Assembly: GCA_963822575.1 (NCBI GenBank)
Contig: CAWGHZ010000004.1
Span: 558,001 to 622,000 of the forward strand
Origin: CAWGHZ01 sp963822575
Lineage (GTDB): Bacteria; Pseudomonadota; Alphaproteobacteria; MPNO01; DASWLB01
Direction: 5' to 3'
Length of the DNA: 64,000 nucleotides
Part shown: in pieces, positions 51,555 through 59,734 of the stretch
Numbering within the stretch: position 1 is the stretch's first letter
Layout of the letters: each line of letters begins with the position of its first letter
The notes under the pieces: generated by a model
Databases searched by the model: none
Told to the model about the DNA's origin: nothing
The model's input: only the letters and a program-made list of their open reading frames with translations
Program-made: the position numbers and the translations under genes

Positions 51555-53900
51555 ATGGCGGACGGAACGCTCACCACCGGCGGAATCGGCAAGCCGGTCC
51601 TGCGCAAGGAGGATTTGCGGCTGATCACCGGCCGGGGCCGCTATACCGACGACGTGAGCCTCCCGGCCCAAGCGTACGTGGCCATCGTCCGCTCGCCGCA
51701 CGCCCACGCCCGCATCAACGGGATCGACACGAAAGCGGCACGCGCCGTGCCCGGCGTGGTCGCGGTGCTGACCGCCGCCGATGCCGACGTCGACGGACTC
51801 GGCACCATCCCGTGCTACGCGGGGATGAGCGGCCTCAACGACGTGCCGCTCAACAACCGCGACGGGTCGGCGAAGCGCACGACGCCGATCCCGCTCCTGG
51901 CGTCCGACCGGGCGCGGTTCGTGGGCGACGGCGTCGCCGCGGTGGTCGCCGACACGCTTGCCGCCGCGCAGGAGGCGGCCGAGGCGGTCTCGGTCGACTA
52001 CGAGCCGCTCGCGCCCGTGGCGGCTGTCGCCGACGCGATGCGGCCGGGCGCGCCCACGGTATGGGACGGGCCGGACAATATCTGTGTCGACGCGGGGTTC
52101 GGCGACGAAGCGGCGACCGAGGCCGCCTTCGCCAAGGCCGCCCACGTGGTCGAGCTCGACACCACCGTGCAGCGCGTGACCGGCGTGCCCTTGGAGCCGC
52201 GCGCGGCGGTCTGCGAATACGACACCGCTTTCGACCGGTTCACCGTCTATTGCGGTGGCGACAACTCGGTGCGGCTGAAGCGCGACCTCGCCGCCGTCCT
52301 CAAAATCGACGAGACGAAGATCCGCGTGATCGCCCGCGACATCGGCGGCAATTTCGGCACGCGCAACTGGTTCTACCCCGAATACGGCATCGTCGCCTGG
52401 GCGGCGAAGAAGCTCGGCCGGCCGGTGCGTTTCACTGCGGTCCGCTCCGAGGCCTTCGTCAGCGACTACCAGGCGCGCGAGCTGCACGTCGAATCCGCCC
52501 TCGCGCTCGACAAGGAAGGGCGGTTCCTCGCGCTCCGCGCCACGCTCACCAGCAATGTCGGCGCCTATACGGTGAGCTTCGTGCCGCTCAACAAGACCTC
52601 GGAGCTGCTGACCAGCGTCTACGACATCCCGGCCGCCTTCGTGCGCGGCCGCGCGGTGCTGTCCAACACCTCGCCGACCGCGCCCTATCGCTCGGCGGGC
52701 CGGCCCGAGGCGATGTACATCATGGAGCGGCTGGTCGAGAAGGCAGCGCGGACGCTCGGCTTCGACGTCATCGAGCTGCGCCGCAAGAACCTGATCCCGC
52801 CGTCAAGGATGCCGTACAAGCAGGCGCTCGGCCTCACCTACGACTCGGGCGACTTCCCGCAGGCGATGGACCGCGCGCTGCGCCTCGCCGACTGGCAGGG
52901 CTATCCGGCCCGCAAGGCGGCGGCGGAGAAGCGGGGCGTGCTCTACGGCATCGGGCTCGCCAACTATATCGAGGTGACCTCCGGCTTCCCTATGGAGCGC
53001 GCGGAGATCACGGTGAAGCCCGAGGGCGCGGTCGACGTGGTGATCGGCACCACACCGTCAGGGCAGGGGCACGAGACCAGCTTCGCCCAGTGCGTCAGCG
53101 ACTGGCTCGGCGTGCCGTTCGAGTCGATCACGCTCCTTCATGGCGACACCGATGTGGTGAAGGAGGGCGGCGGCTCGCACTCCGCGCGGTCGATGCGCCT
53201 GGCCGGCATCGTCATGGGTCATGCCTCGGACGCGATCGTCGAGAAGGGCCGCCAGATCGCCGCGCACGTGCTGGAGGCGGCGGCGGCCGACATCGAGTTC
53301 GCCGAGGGCCGCTTCCGCATCAAGGGCACCGACCGCACGATGGGCATGTTCGACGTGGCCCGCGCTGCGGCGGAGCGCGCCGACCTGCCGGCCGAGCTCA
53401 AGGGCCCGCTCGCAGCCCAGCATCAGGAGGTCTCGCGCGTTCCCGGCTACCCCTACGGCGCACAGGTCGTGGAGATCGAGATCGACCCAGCGACCGGCCA
53501 GCTCACCATCGTGCGCCAGTCGGCGGTCGACGATGTGGGCCGCGCGATCAACCCGATCATCCTGCACGGCCAGACCCATGGCGGCATCGCTCAGGGCGTC
53601 GGTCAGGCGCTCTTGGAGCATGCCTATTACGACCCCGAGACGGGCCAGATGCTCGCCGGCTCGATGATGGACTACGCCATGCCGCGCGCCGACAACTTCC
53701 CGTCCTTCGCGACCGAGATCATGGAGGTGCCGACGCCGACCAACGCGCTCGGCGTGCGCGGCGGCGGCGAGGGCGGCACGACGCCCGCACTCGCCGTGAT
53801 GACCAACGCCATCGTCGACGCGCTCGCGCCCTACGGCGTCACCCATTTCGAGATGCCGGCGACCCCCGAGCGCATCTGGCGCGCGATCGCCAAGCGATAG
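51555..53900 (+). CDS. Xanthine dehydrogenase family molybdopterin-binding subunit
   Basis: This 781-aa large subunit of the molybdenum hydroxylase family has LRLITGRGRYTDDV, then AVVADTLAAAQEAAEAVSVDYEPL (shown here only in part), ARDIGGNFGTRN and TAPYRSAGRPEAMYIME. The last corresponds to the active-site loop but lacks the Cys of CO dehydrogenase, so it is a form II-like enzyme. It ends with TNALGVRGGGEGGTTPA, carrying the catalytic Glu. No iron-sulfur or FAD subunit gene is adjacent, which is unusual. The start is ATG 51555 behind GAGGGAGG. Confidence 0.88.
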   Translation: MADGTLTTGGIGKPVLRKEDLRLITGRGRYTDDVSLPAQAYVAIVRSPHAHARINGIDTKAARAVPGVVAVLTAADADVDGLGTIPCYAGMSGLNDVPLNNRDGSAKRTTPIPLLASDRARFVGDGVAAVVADTLAAAQEAAEAVSVDYEPLAPVAAVADAMRPGAPTVWDGPDNICVDAGFGDEAATEAAFAKAAHVVELDTTVQRVTGVPLEPRAAVCEYDTAFDRFTVYCGGDNSVRLKRDLAAVLKIDETKIRVIARDIGGNFGTRNWFYPEYGIVAWAAKKLGRPVRFTAVRSEAFVSDYQARELHVESALALDKEGRFLALRATLTSNVGAYTVSFVPLNKTSELLTSVYDIPAAFVRGRAVLSNTSPTAPYRSAGRPEAMYIMERLVEKAARTLGFDVIELRRKNLIPPSRMPYKQALGLTYDSGDFPQAMDRALRLADWQGYPARKAAAEKRGVLYGIGLANYIEVTSGFPMERAEITVKPEGAVDVVIGTTPSGQGHETSFAQCVSDWLGVPFESITLLHGDTDVVKEGGGSHSARSMRLAGIVMGHASDAIVEKGRQIAAHVLEAAAADIEFAEGRFRIKGTDRTMGMFDVARAAAERADLPAELKGPLAAQHQEVSRVPGYPYGAQVVEIEIDPATGQLTIVRQSAVDDVGRAINPIILHGQTHGGIAQGVGQALLEHAYYDPETGQMLAGSMMDYAMPRADNFPSFATEIMEVPTPTNALGVRGGGEGGTTPALAVMTNAIVDALAPYGVTHFEMPATPERIWRAIAKR

Positions 53901-53905
53901 CGCGC

Positions 53906-55012
53906 TTACGGCCGCCATTCCTTGAGGCGCGCGACGATCTGGTGGCGCTCCTTCGACGCCGCCTCGTTCTGCAGCTCGAAATACTTCTTGCCGGGGATCG
54001 CGGCGATCCAGGGCTTGGTGAAGATCGGCATGTCGACGCGGCGTGAGTTGTGGTGGAGCTTGGGCAGCAGCGCCGCCTGCACCTCCTTCGTCAGGAACCA
54101 GTTGACGAATACCTTCGCCGCGTTGGGGTGCGGCGGATGGTTCATGATGCCGATGGCTGTGCCGCCATAGGCGAGGTGCGCGGTGGTCGGGGTGTTGCCA
54201 AGGGGCCTTATGTCGAACTTGAGGCCGGCCTTGCGGAACTGTTCGAGCCGGTTGTTCAGGTTGGCGCCGATCGAGAACACCGCCGTGCCGCGGACGAACG
54301 CCTCGGTCGCGGCCTGGGCCGACGGGTAGAACACCGACTTCTGGTCGACGATGATCTTCTTCAGCGTGTCCCACCCCTCGACCTTCATGATCAGGTGGGC
54401 GTACGTGGTACCGGCGCCGCTGCCGCCGCGCGGGTCCCACCAGGCGATCTTGCCCTTGTATTTGGGATCGAGCAGCACCTTGAAGCCGAGCCGGTCGGCC
54501 TCCGCCTTCGGCACGACCGACGCGTTGTACCAGATCGTGCCGGTGAAGGTGGCGAAGGCCAGCACGCGGTTGTTGTTGCGGTCCGCGAAGGCGTTTTCCC
54601 AGCCGCCCCAGGTCTTCGGGTCCTTCACGTCGGGCAGGATCAGCGCCGGCGGCAGCGGGTCGAGCACCTGCTCCGCCACGCCGTAGACCACCGGCGACGG
54701 TCCGGAGAGGTAGACGTCGTAGAGGTACTTGCCGATCTTGCGCTCGGCCATCACCCGCTGGCCCCAGCCGCCGCCGGCCGGCGCGCCGCCCAGCTTGATC
54801 TCGGGATACGCCTTGGGCCACAGGCTCTCCACCACGCGGCGGACGATGGGGTTCTGCGTCGCGGCAAGGTCGACCGCGCCCTCGGCTTTGGCGGCGGCGA
54901 CGGTGCGGTCCCATTCGGCCTTCCAGTCGTCGGCGCGGGCGCTGCCGGCGAGGGCGAGCGCGAGAACGGGCACGGCGCAAGCGAGCGCAAGCGCAAATCG
55001 GGTGCGGCTCAT
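53906..55012 (-). CDS. ABC extracellular solute-binding protein (family 1, iron/polyamine type)
   Basis: The 368-aa protein has a signal peptide (MSRTRFALALACAVPVLALA, then LAGSARA). The ATG at 55012 follows AGGAGGAAACC. It has KYKGKIAWWDPRGGSGAG, NNRVLAFATFTGTIWYN and NHPPHPNAAKVFVNWFLTK, typical of Fe(III)- and spermidine-type binding proteins. It is divergent from the ATPase-permease pair at 55192-58022 that it almost certainly serves. Confidence 0.87.
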   Translation of the reverse strand: MSRTRFALALACAVPVLALALAGSARADDWKAEWDRTVAAAKAEGAVDLAATQNPIVRRVVESLWPKAYPEIKLGGAPAGGGWGQRVMAERKIGKYLYDVYLSGPSPVVYGVAEQVLDPLPPALILPDVKDPKTWGGWENAFADRNNNRVLAFATFTGTIWYNASVVPKAEADRLGFKVLLDPKYKGKIAWWDPRGGSGAGTTYAHLIMKVEGWDTLKKIIVDQKSVFYPSAQAATEAFVRGTAVFSIGANLNNRLEQFRKAGLKFDIRPLGNTPTTAHLAYGGTAIGIMNHPPHPNAAKVFVNWFLTKEVQAALLPKLHHNSRRVDMPIFTKPWIAAIPGKKYFELQNEAASKERHQIVARLKEWRP

Positions 55013-55191
55013 GGTTTCCTCCTCTATCGCCGCCGGCGTTTCCCGCCGGACGTCGTTCGCAGAAGCGCAGCACGGTTCCGGATCCCTGGCAAGAAGCTCG
55101 TTTGCCGGGTGCCGCGTCCGCGGGCGCGTTGTATGATCGGTCAAAACGCGACAGGCCCGGCGTGAACGGGCCGGACGGGAGGGTCATCCTC

Positions 55192-56292
55192 GTGTTGAGC
55201 ATCCGCGGCCTGACCAAGCGGTTCGACGAGTTCCTCGCCGTCGACGGGGTCGACCTCGACGTGGCGCCAGGCGAGATCATCGCGCTCCTGGGGCCGTCCG
55301 GCTGCGGCAAGACCACCGTGCTCCGCATGATCGCCGGGCTCGCCCGGCCCACGGCGGGCGAGATCGCCTTCGAGGGCAAGCCCTTCGCTGCAGTCGCCCG
55401 CGGCCTCCACCTCGCGCCCGAGAAGCGCAACGTCGGCATGGTGTTCCAGTCCTACGCGCTGTGGCCGCATATGACGGTCGCCGAGAACGTCGCCTACCCT
55501 CTCCGCCTGCGCCGGGTGCGGCGCGAGGAGCGGCGCCGGCGGGTGATGGAGGTGTTGGGGCTGATGGGGCTCGAGAGCCTGGCCGAAGCCAGCGTCATGC
55601 GGCTCTCCGGCGGCCAGCAGCAGCGCGTCGCGCTGGCACGGGCGCTGGTCTACGCACCGTCGCTGATGTTGTTCGACGAGCCGTTCTCCAACCTCGACGC
55701 CCAGCTTCGCGTGCAGATGCGGATCGAGCTCAAGGCGCTGCGCCGCAAGGTGCAGATGACCGGCCTGTTCGTTACCCACGATCAGCTCGAGGCGCTGTCG
55801 GTCGCCGACCGCGTCGCCATCATGCGTGCCGGGCGCATCGAGCAGGTCGGCCCGCCCGTGGAGGTCTACGAGCGGCCGGCGACGCGGTTCGTCCGCGACT
55901 TCTTGGGCAAGGTCGTGACATTGCCGGGCACGGTGCGCGCGGTCGCGCCGTCGGGCGAGATGACGGTGGAGGCGGAGGGCGCGCTCGACGGACCGATCCT
56001 GGCGCGCTCCGGCACCAGCCATGCGTTCCGGGCGGGCGAGCGCGCCGAGCTCGCCATCAGGCCCGAGCATGTCGACGTGCAGCGGCGGGCGAGCGAAAGC
56101 GCGCCGCCGCGCGCGCTCGGCGGGGTGATCGAGGATCTGCTGTTCACCGGCGAAACCTATGAGGCGCGGCTCCGCGTCGGCGGCGGCGCGGTCCTGCTGG
56201 AACTCCCCGCCACCGGCGGCTGGCGCGAGGGCGAGGCGGTGGCCCTGGTGCTCGCGCTGGGCGCCGTCACCGCCTGGCCGGAGGAGGGCTGA
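55192..56292 (+). CDS. ABC importer ATP-binding protein (PotA/FbpC type)
   Basis: This 366-aa protein has Walker A LLGPSGCGKTTVLR, VGMVFQSYALWPHM, signature MRLSGGQQQRVALARAL, Walker B LMLFDEPFSNLDA and switch His VTHDQLEAL. A C-terminal TOBE domain follows (about 290-366). I chose GTG 55192, eight bases after GGGAGG, rather than an upstream ATG, because the family N-terminus (LSIRGLTKRFDEFLAVDG) starts there. It overlaps the permease gene by one base (TGATG). Confidence 0.92.
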   Translation: MLSIRGLTKRFDEFLAVDGVDLDVAPGEIIALLGPSGCGKTTVLRMIAGLARPTAGEIAFEGKPFAAVARGLHLAPEKRNVGMVFQSYALWPHMTVAENVAYPLRLRRVRREERRRRVMEVLGLMGLESLAEASVMRLSGGQQQRVALARALVYAPSLMLFDEPFSNLDAQLRVQMRIELKALRRKVQMTGLFVTHDQLEALSVADRVAIMRAGRIEQVGPPVEVYERPATRFVRDFLGKVVTLPGTVRAVAPSGEMTVEAEGALDGPILARSGTSHAFRAGERAELAIRPEHVDVQRRASESAPPRALGGVIEDLLFTGETYEARLRVGGGAVLLELPATGGWREGEAVALVLALGAVTAWPEEG

Positions 56293-58022
56293 TGGCGACA
56301 CGTGTCGCCCCGGCCGCCGGCGGGCGCGCCGGCCCGTGGCGGCTCGACGCGTCGTCGGGCTTCACCCTGGCGCTCATCGCGGTGCTCGGCGGTCTGGTGC
56401 TCTACCCGATCGGCACCGTCATCACGATGAGCCTGCATCCGGGCGGGCTCGAAGCGCCCTTGGGCCTCGCCGCCTGGCCGGCGGCCTTCGCCGAGCCCGG
56501 CCTCGTCACCTCGATCTGGAACACGTTCAAGGTGGTGGGGGCGACGCAGGGCATCGCGCTCCCGCTCGCCATCGGCATCGCGTGGTTCCTCGCCCGCACC
56601 GATCTGCCGTTCGGCCGGGCGCTGGAGTTCGGCTTCTGGATCCTGTTCTTCCTGCCCTCGCTCGGCGTCACCACCGGCTGGCTTCTGTTCTTCGACAAGA
56701 GCTATGGCCTCGCCAACCACTGGCTCCTGGAGCTCGGCCTGGTCGAGAGCCCGCCCTTCAACATGTATTCGTTCTGGGGGATCGTCTTCGCGCACCTCAC
56801 GACTTACGGCATCGCGGTCAAGGTGATGCTGCTGACGCCGGCCTTCCGCAATCTCGACGGCGCCCTGGAGGAATCCTCGCGCGTTTGCGGTGCGTCGGGG
56901 CTCGGCACGATACTGCGGGTGGTGATCCCGGTGCTGACCCCAGCCATTGCGGTCGTGCTCCTGATGTCGGTGATCCGCGGGCTCGAATCCTTCGAGATCG
57001 AGCTGTTCCTCGGCACGCCGATCGATTTCTCGGTCTATTCGACCAAGCTCTACCGGCTGATGACGCAGGACCCGCCGCTCTATGCGCCGGCGGCGGTGCT
57101 CGCCACCACGATCCTCGCCTTGATGATCCCGCTCCTCGTCGCCCAGCGCCGTGCGGCGACGCGGCGCAGCTACACGGTCGTCACCGGGCGCGTCGCCCGC
57201 GCGCGCATCGAGCTCGGAAGCTGGCGCTGGCCGATGTTCGGCGCGATGCTGTCGTTCGTGCTGTTCATCAGCGTCCTGCCGCTCGGGCTTCTGATCATGG
57301 GCAGCTTCATGAAGCTCTTCGGCTTCTTCAACCTGCCCGAGATCTGGACGCTCGACAACTGGCGCACCGCGCTCAACGACGATGCCTTCACCGCCAGCCT
57401 CAACAACATGCTGGTGCTAGGCTTCGGCACGGGCGCGCTCGCCGTGGTCGCCTATGCGATCGTCGCCTACTGCACGGTGCGGCTGCAGAACCGGTTCCGC
57501 GCGGCGCTCGACGTGGTGACCTGGCTGCCGCTCACCATCCCCGGCATCATCATGAGCTTCGGCTACCTCTATATGGCGCTCCGCGTGCCGGTGTTCACGC
57601 CGCTCTACGGCACGATGGGCATCCTGGTGCTGGTGAGTTTCCTGGCCGCGATGACGCTCGGCGTGCAGATCGTCAAGGTGCACATGCTCCAGATCGGCAC
57701 CGAGGTGGAGGAGGCCGGCCGCGTCGTCGGCGGGTCGTGGGCGCGCACCTACCGCTCAATCATCACGCCGCTCGCCGCGCCGGCGCTCGCCGTGGTGGGC
57801 GTGATGATCTTCGCCTCGACCATCCGCCAGGTTTCGACCCTGATCCTGCTCTCGACCGGCGACACGCGCGTGCTCTCGCTCCTCCAGATCGAGTACCTGG
57901 TCGAAGGCATCCTCGGCCCAGCGGCCGTGATCGGCACGGTGATCGTGCTGATGAGCCTCTGCGCTGCGCTGGTCGTGCGGATTGTCTCGTCGCGCTTCGG
58001 CATCGCCGCGCGCGGCGGATAG
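56292..58022 (+). CDS. ABC importer permease, fused two-domain type (FbpB/AfuB-like)
   Basis: This 576-aa protein has two permease halves in tandem. Each has about six helices and an EAA loop: LEESSRVCGASGLGTILRVV in the first and VEEAGRVVGGSWARTYRSII in the second. Fused permeases of this size are typical of iron(III) uptake systems, though the substrate may be another metal complex or organic acid. It follows the ATPase gene without a gap. Confidence 0.9.
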   Translation: MATRVAPAAGGRAGPWRLDASSGFTLALIAVLGGLVLYPIGTVITMSLHPGGLEAPLGLAAWPAAFAEPGLVTSIWNTFKVVGATQGIALPLAIGIAWFLARTDLPFGRALEFGFWILFFLPSLGVTTGWLLFFDKSYGLANHWLLELGLVESPPFNMYSFWGIVFAHLTTYGIAVKVMLLTPAFRNLDGALEESSRVCGASGLGTILRVVIPVLTPAIAVVLLMSVIRGLESFEIELFLGTPIDFSVYSTKLYRLMTQDPPLYAPAAVLATTILALMIPLLVAQRRAATRRSYTVVTGRVARARIELGSWRWPMFGAMLSFVLFISVLPLGLLIMGSFMKLFGFFNLPEIWTLDNWRTALNDDAFTASLNNMLVLGFGTGALAVVAYAIVAYCTVRLQNRFRAALDVVTWLPLTIPGIIMSFGYLYMALRVPVFTPLYGTMGILVLVSFLAAMTLGVQIVKVHMLQIGTEVEEAGRVVGGSWARTYRSIITPLAAPALAVVGVMIFASTIRQVSTLILLSTGDTRVLSLLQIEYLVEGILGPAAVIGTVIVLMSLCAALVVRIVSSRFGIAARGG

Positions 58023-58133
58023 AAGTCCGCCGTTCGCACCGGCACGACGGCTCGCGCCACGACACAGTCGCGGCGGCGATGCGGTCCCGTTTTTGTTGTC
58101 CGATCCCGGCGCGCACGCCGTCGGAGTTACCGG

Positions 58134-58238
58134 TTACAAGATCCCCGGCGACATGGTTGCGAACGCGGCGCCAACATAGATGGCGCCGAGCGTGACAACC
58201 ACGACGGCGAACAGGATTTTGCGGAAGCTCTTCCTCAT
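58134..58238 (-). CDS. 34-aa small membrane protein with sigma-54 promoter
   Basis: The frame reads MRKSFRKILFAVVVVTLGAI, then YVGAAFATMSPGIL and TAA. It has a basic N-terminus and one hydrophobic helix, so it could be a tiny inner-membrane protein or an uncleaved secreted peptide. AGGA stands close before the ATG. Support comes mainly from the strong sigma-54 promoter 70-85 nt upstream, whose predicted transcript starts 59 nt before this ATG with no other frame in the way. No family was recognised. The segment 58023-58133 between it and the permease gene holds nothing evident. Confidence 0.55.
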   Translation of the reverse strand: MRKSFRKILFAVVVVTLGAIYVGAAFATMSPGIL

Positions 58239-58267
58239 CTTCCTGCCAACCCGTTCCGATCAACCCA

Positions 58268-58300
58268 ATTCGGCCGAGGCTTTGAGGCCCTCAGCCGAAT
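58268..58300. other. Hairpin at the start of the sigma-54 transcript
   Basis: ATTCGGC-c-GAGG and CCTC-a-GCCGAAT form an imperfect 11-12 bp stem. It overlaps the predicted transcription start (58297), so almost all of the 5' leader of the small gene would be in the hairpin. It might stabilise the message or hide the leader. Confidence 0.45.
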
Positions 58301-58307
58301 GTTGCGA

Positions 58308-58323
58308 TGCAAGAATTGTGCCA
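58308..58323 (-). promoter_or_regulatory. Sigma-54 (-24/-12) promoter of the 34-codon gene
   Basis: On the minus strand it reads TGGCACAATTCTTGCA: the -24 GG and -12 GC are both intact with correct spacing, differing from the PEP-CTERM promoter by one base. The predicted start is 58297. Confidence 0.82.
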
Positions 58324-58386
58324 GAAATCGAGCCGTCAAGAATTCCAATGGCTTACGACTAAAGTTGTACCCATGGCGGTCCGACC

Positions 58387-58403
58387 TGTAAAAATTTCCG
58401 ACA
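58387..58403. promoter_or_regulatory. Candidate enhancer (UAS), proximal copy
   Basis: TGTAAAAATTTCCGACA has a TGT-N11-ACA dyad, as used by NtrC-family activators. Its centre is about 98 nt upstream of the predicted sigma-54 start, the same distance as the element upstream of the PEP-CTERM promoter. Confidence 0.62.
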
Positions 58404-58510
58404 CGATTTTGTTCCTTGTCGCGACGGCACCGGTCCTCGGCTTATATCTAACCGCTTGGCCTGGAATGCTTTTCGGAAAGCCCTCAGCCGCGGCATGCGG
58501 CCGGATGACG

Positions 58511-58527
58511 TGTAAAGAATTCCGACA
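58511..58527. promoter_or_regulatory. Candidate enhancer (UAS), distal copy
   Basis: TGTAAAGAATTCCGACA repeats the proximal element in the same orientation, 124 nt further upstream. The 309-nt region 58239-58547 is visibly poorer in GC than its surroundings and has no gene, consistent with a long regulatory region. Confidence 0.6.
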
Positions 58528-58547
58528 GAATCGCTTGCCGCGCTCGG

Positions 58548-59585
58548 TCAGATTTCCAGGCGGCTGCGGCGCATCCGCCACAGCAGCCAGAGGACGGCCA
58601 CAATCGCCATGCTGATCACGAAGCCCGGCTCCGTCACAAGCGATATGAGACCGTCCACCAGCACCATCATCAGCGCATGCGCGCCCATCGGTTCCGCCGC
58701 CTCGCGGCCGTCGAAATCGGAGTACGGGCCGCGCCGGGCGCCCCCTGCGGCCAGGCCCGAGATGGTGATCGACGGGCCGCCGCCTATCCCCCTCACGCTG
58801 ATGCTGTTGGTGTCGCGCGAGGCCATCACTATGACGCGGGCCAAGCCGGCGAAGGACAGGCTGATGTAGCCGTTCGCCTCCAGCGCCGGATCGAAGATGG
58901 CGGCGATCACGTCTGCGCCGCCGTGGGAGATGGCATAGTCGATGGCATCGACGGCGAGGCTGGTGTGAAACAGGCCCATCCCCTGGCCTTCGGGCGACAG
59001 GTTCGGGCTCGCGCCGTCCAACGCGTCATCGCCCGGCCGAACGTTGAGCAGTAGCCGCACGGCGGCAGCGAGGCGCGCCCGCGCCGGGTCGCTCGGCGTC
59101 GAACCTTGCGCGTCGGCCTGTGGCGTCCCGTCCGGCGCCAGGGCAGGGCTGCCCGGTCTCTCGGCCTCCGCCAAGACGTCCACCGGTTGGCGTCGAGGCT
59201 TGGCGTGGGGTCGCGGCACCGAGCCTTCGAGCAACCGCGCAAGGCTTTTGGCGGGGCCGTCGACAAGCGCCACCTCGCGCTCGGCCGTCAGGGCGTCGCC
59301 GAGGTAGGACTTCGCGGCCTGCTGGAACTCGTCGGCGTTGAGCAGGGTATGGCCCAGGCTGACGTCGGCCAGCTCCTCGGGTGCGAGGCCGAGCTCCAAC
59401 TCGAGCGCGCTCTGGGGCGAGATCTGGACGGGCTGTGAGCCCAACACGGCCTGTCCGACCGAATCCATCCCAAAGTGCAGCGAGACCGCACGAACCGGCA
59501 AAGCGGTCAGCGCAAGAATGACTGCTGCGCAAATCGAGGAACGCCGGGCAACCAGCCCGGCGGGCGAGCGAAACGTAAATGCCAT
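58548..59585 (-). CDS. Exported hypothetical protein with C-terminal membrane anchor
   Basis: This 345-aa protein has a signal peptide (SSICAAVILALTALPVRA), then a helical region (LGHTLLNADEFQQAAKSYLG), a Pro/Ala-rich linker (PRPHAKPRRQPVDVLAEAE) and a second domain around VDAIDYAISHGGADVIAAIF. It ends in one helix (FVISMAIVAVLWLLW) and RMRRSRLEI. The tripartite end (helix, then basic) resembles a sorting tag but has no PEP box. The ATG at 59585 is chosen because the signal peptide starts there. The function is unknown. Confidence 0.62.
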   Translation of the reverse strand: MAFTFRSPAGLVARRSSICAAVILALTALPVRAVSLHFGMDSVGQAVLGSQPVQISPQSALELELGLAPEELADVSLGHTLLNADEFQQAAKSYLGDALTAEREVALVDGPAKSLARLLEGSVPRPHAKPRRQPVDVLAEAERPGSPALAPDGTPQADAQGSTPSDPARARLAAAVRLLLNVRPGDDALDGASPNLSPEGQGMGLFHTSLAVDAIDYAISHGGADVIAAIFDPALEANGYISLSFAGLARVIVMASRDTNSISVRGIGGGPSITISGLAAGGARRGPYSDFDGREAAEPMGAHALMMVLVDGLISLVTEPGFVISMAIVAVLWLLWRMRRSRLEI

Positions 59586-59734
59586 CGCGTTGCCGCAGTC
59601 CCGGCCGAGGTGCGCCGCAGCCGTGCACCCCTTGCGCAGCTTCAATTCCTCGACCGCTTGATTATGGAGAGGCGCTTCGGGTCGCGTCAATCATCGATTT
59701 GGGTAATTCGCCCGGGCTTTAGGAGGGCTTCACC

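Noticed and set aside
51812..54046. A 744-codon plus-strand frame inside the molybdenum hydroxylase gene
   Set aside because: Shifted frame of a well-conserved large subunit; Arg-rich nonsense.
58451..58480. Possible third sigma-54-like element (TTGGCCTGGAATGC)
   Set aside because: The GG to GC spacing is two bases too short for a -24/-12 promoter.
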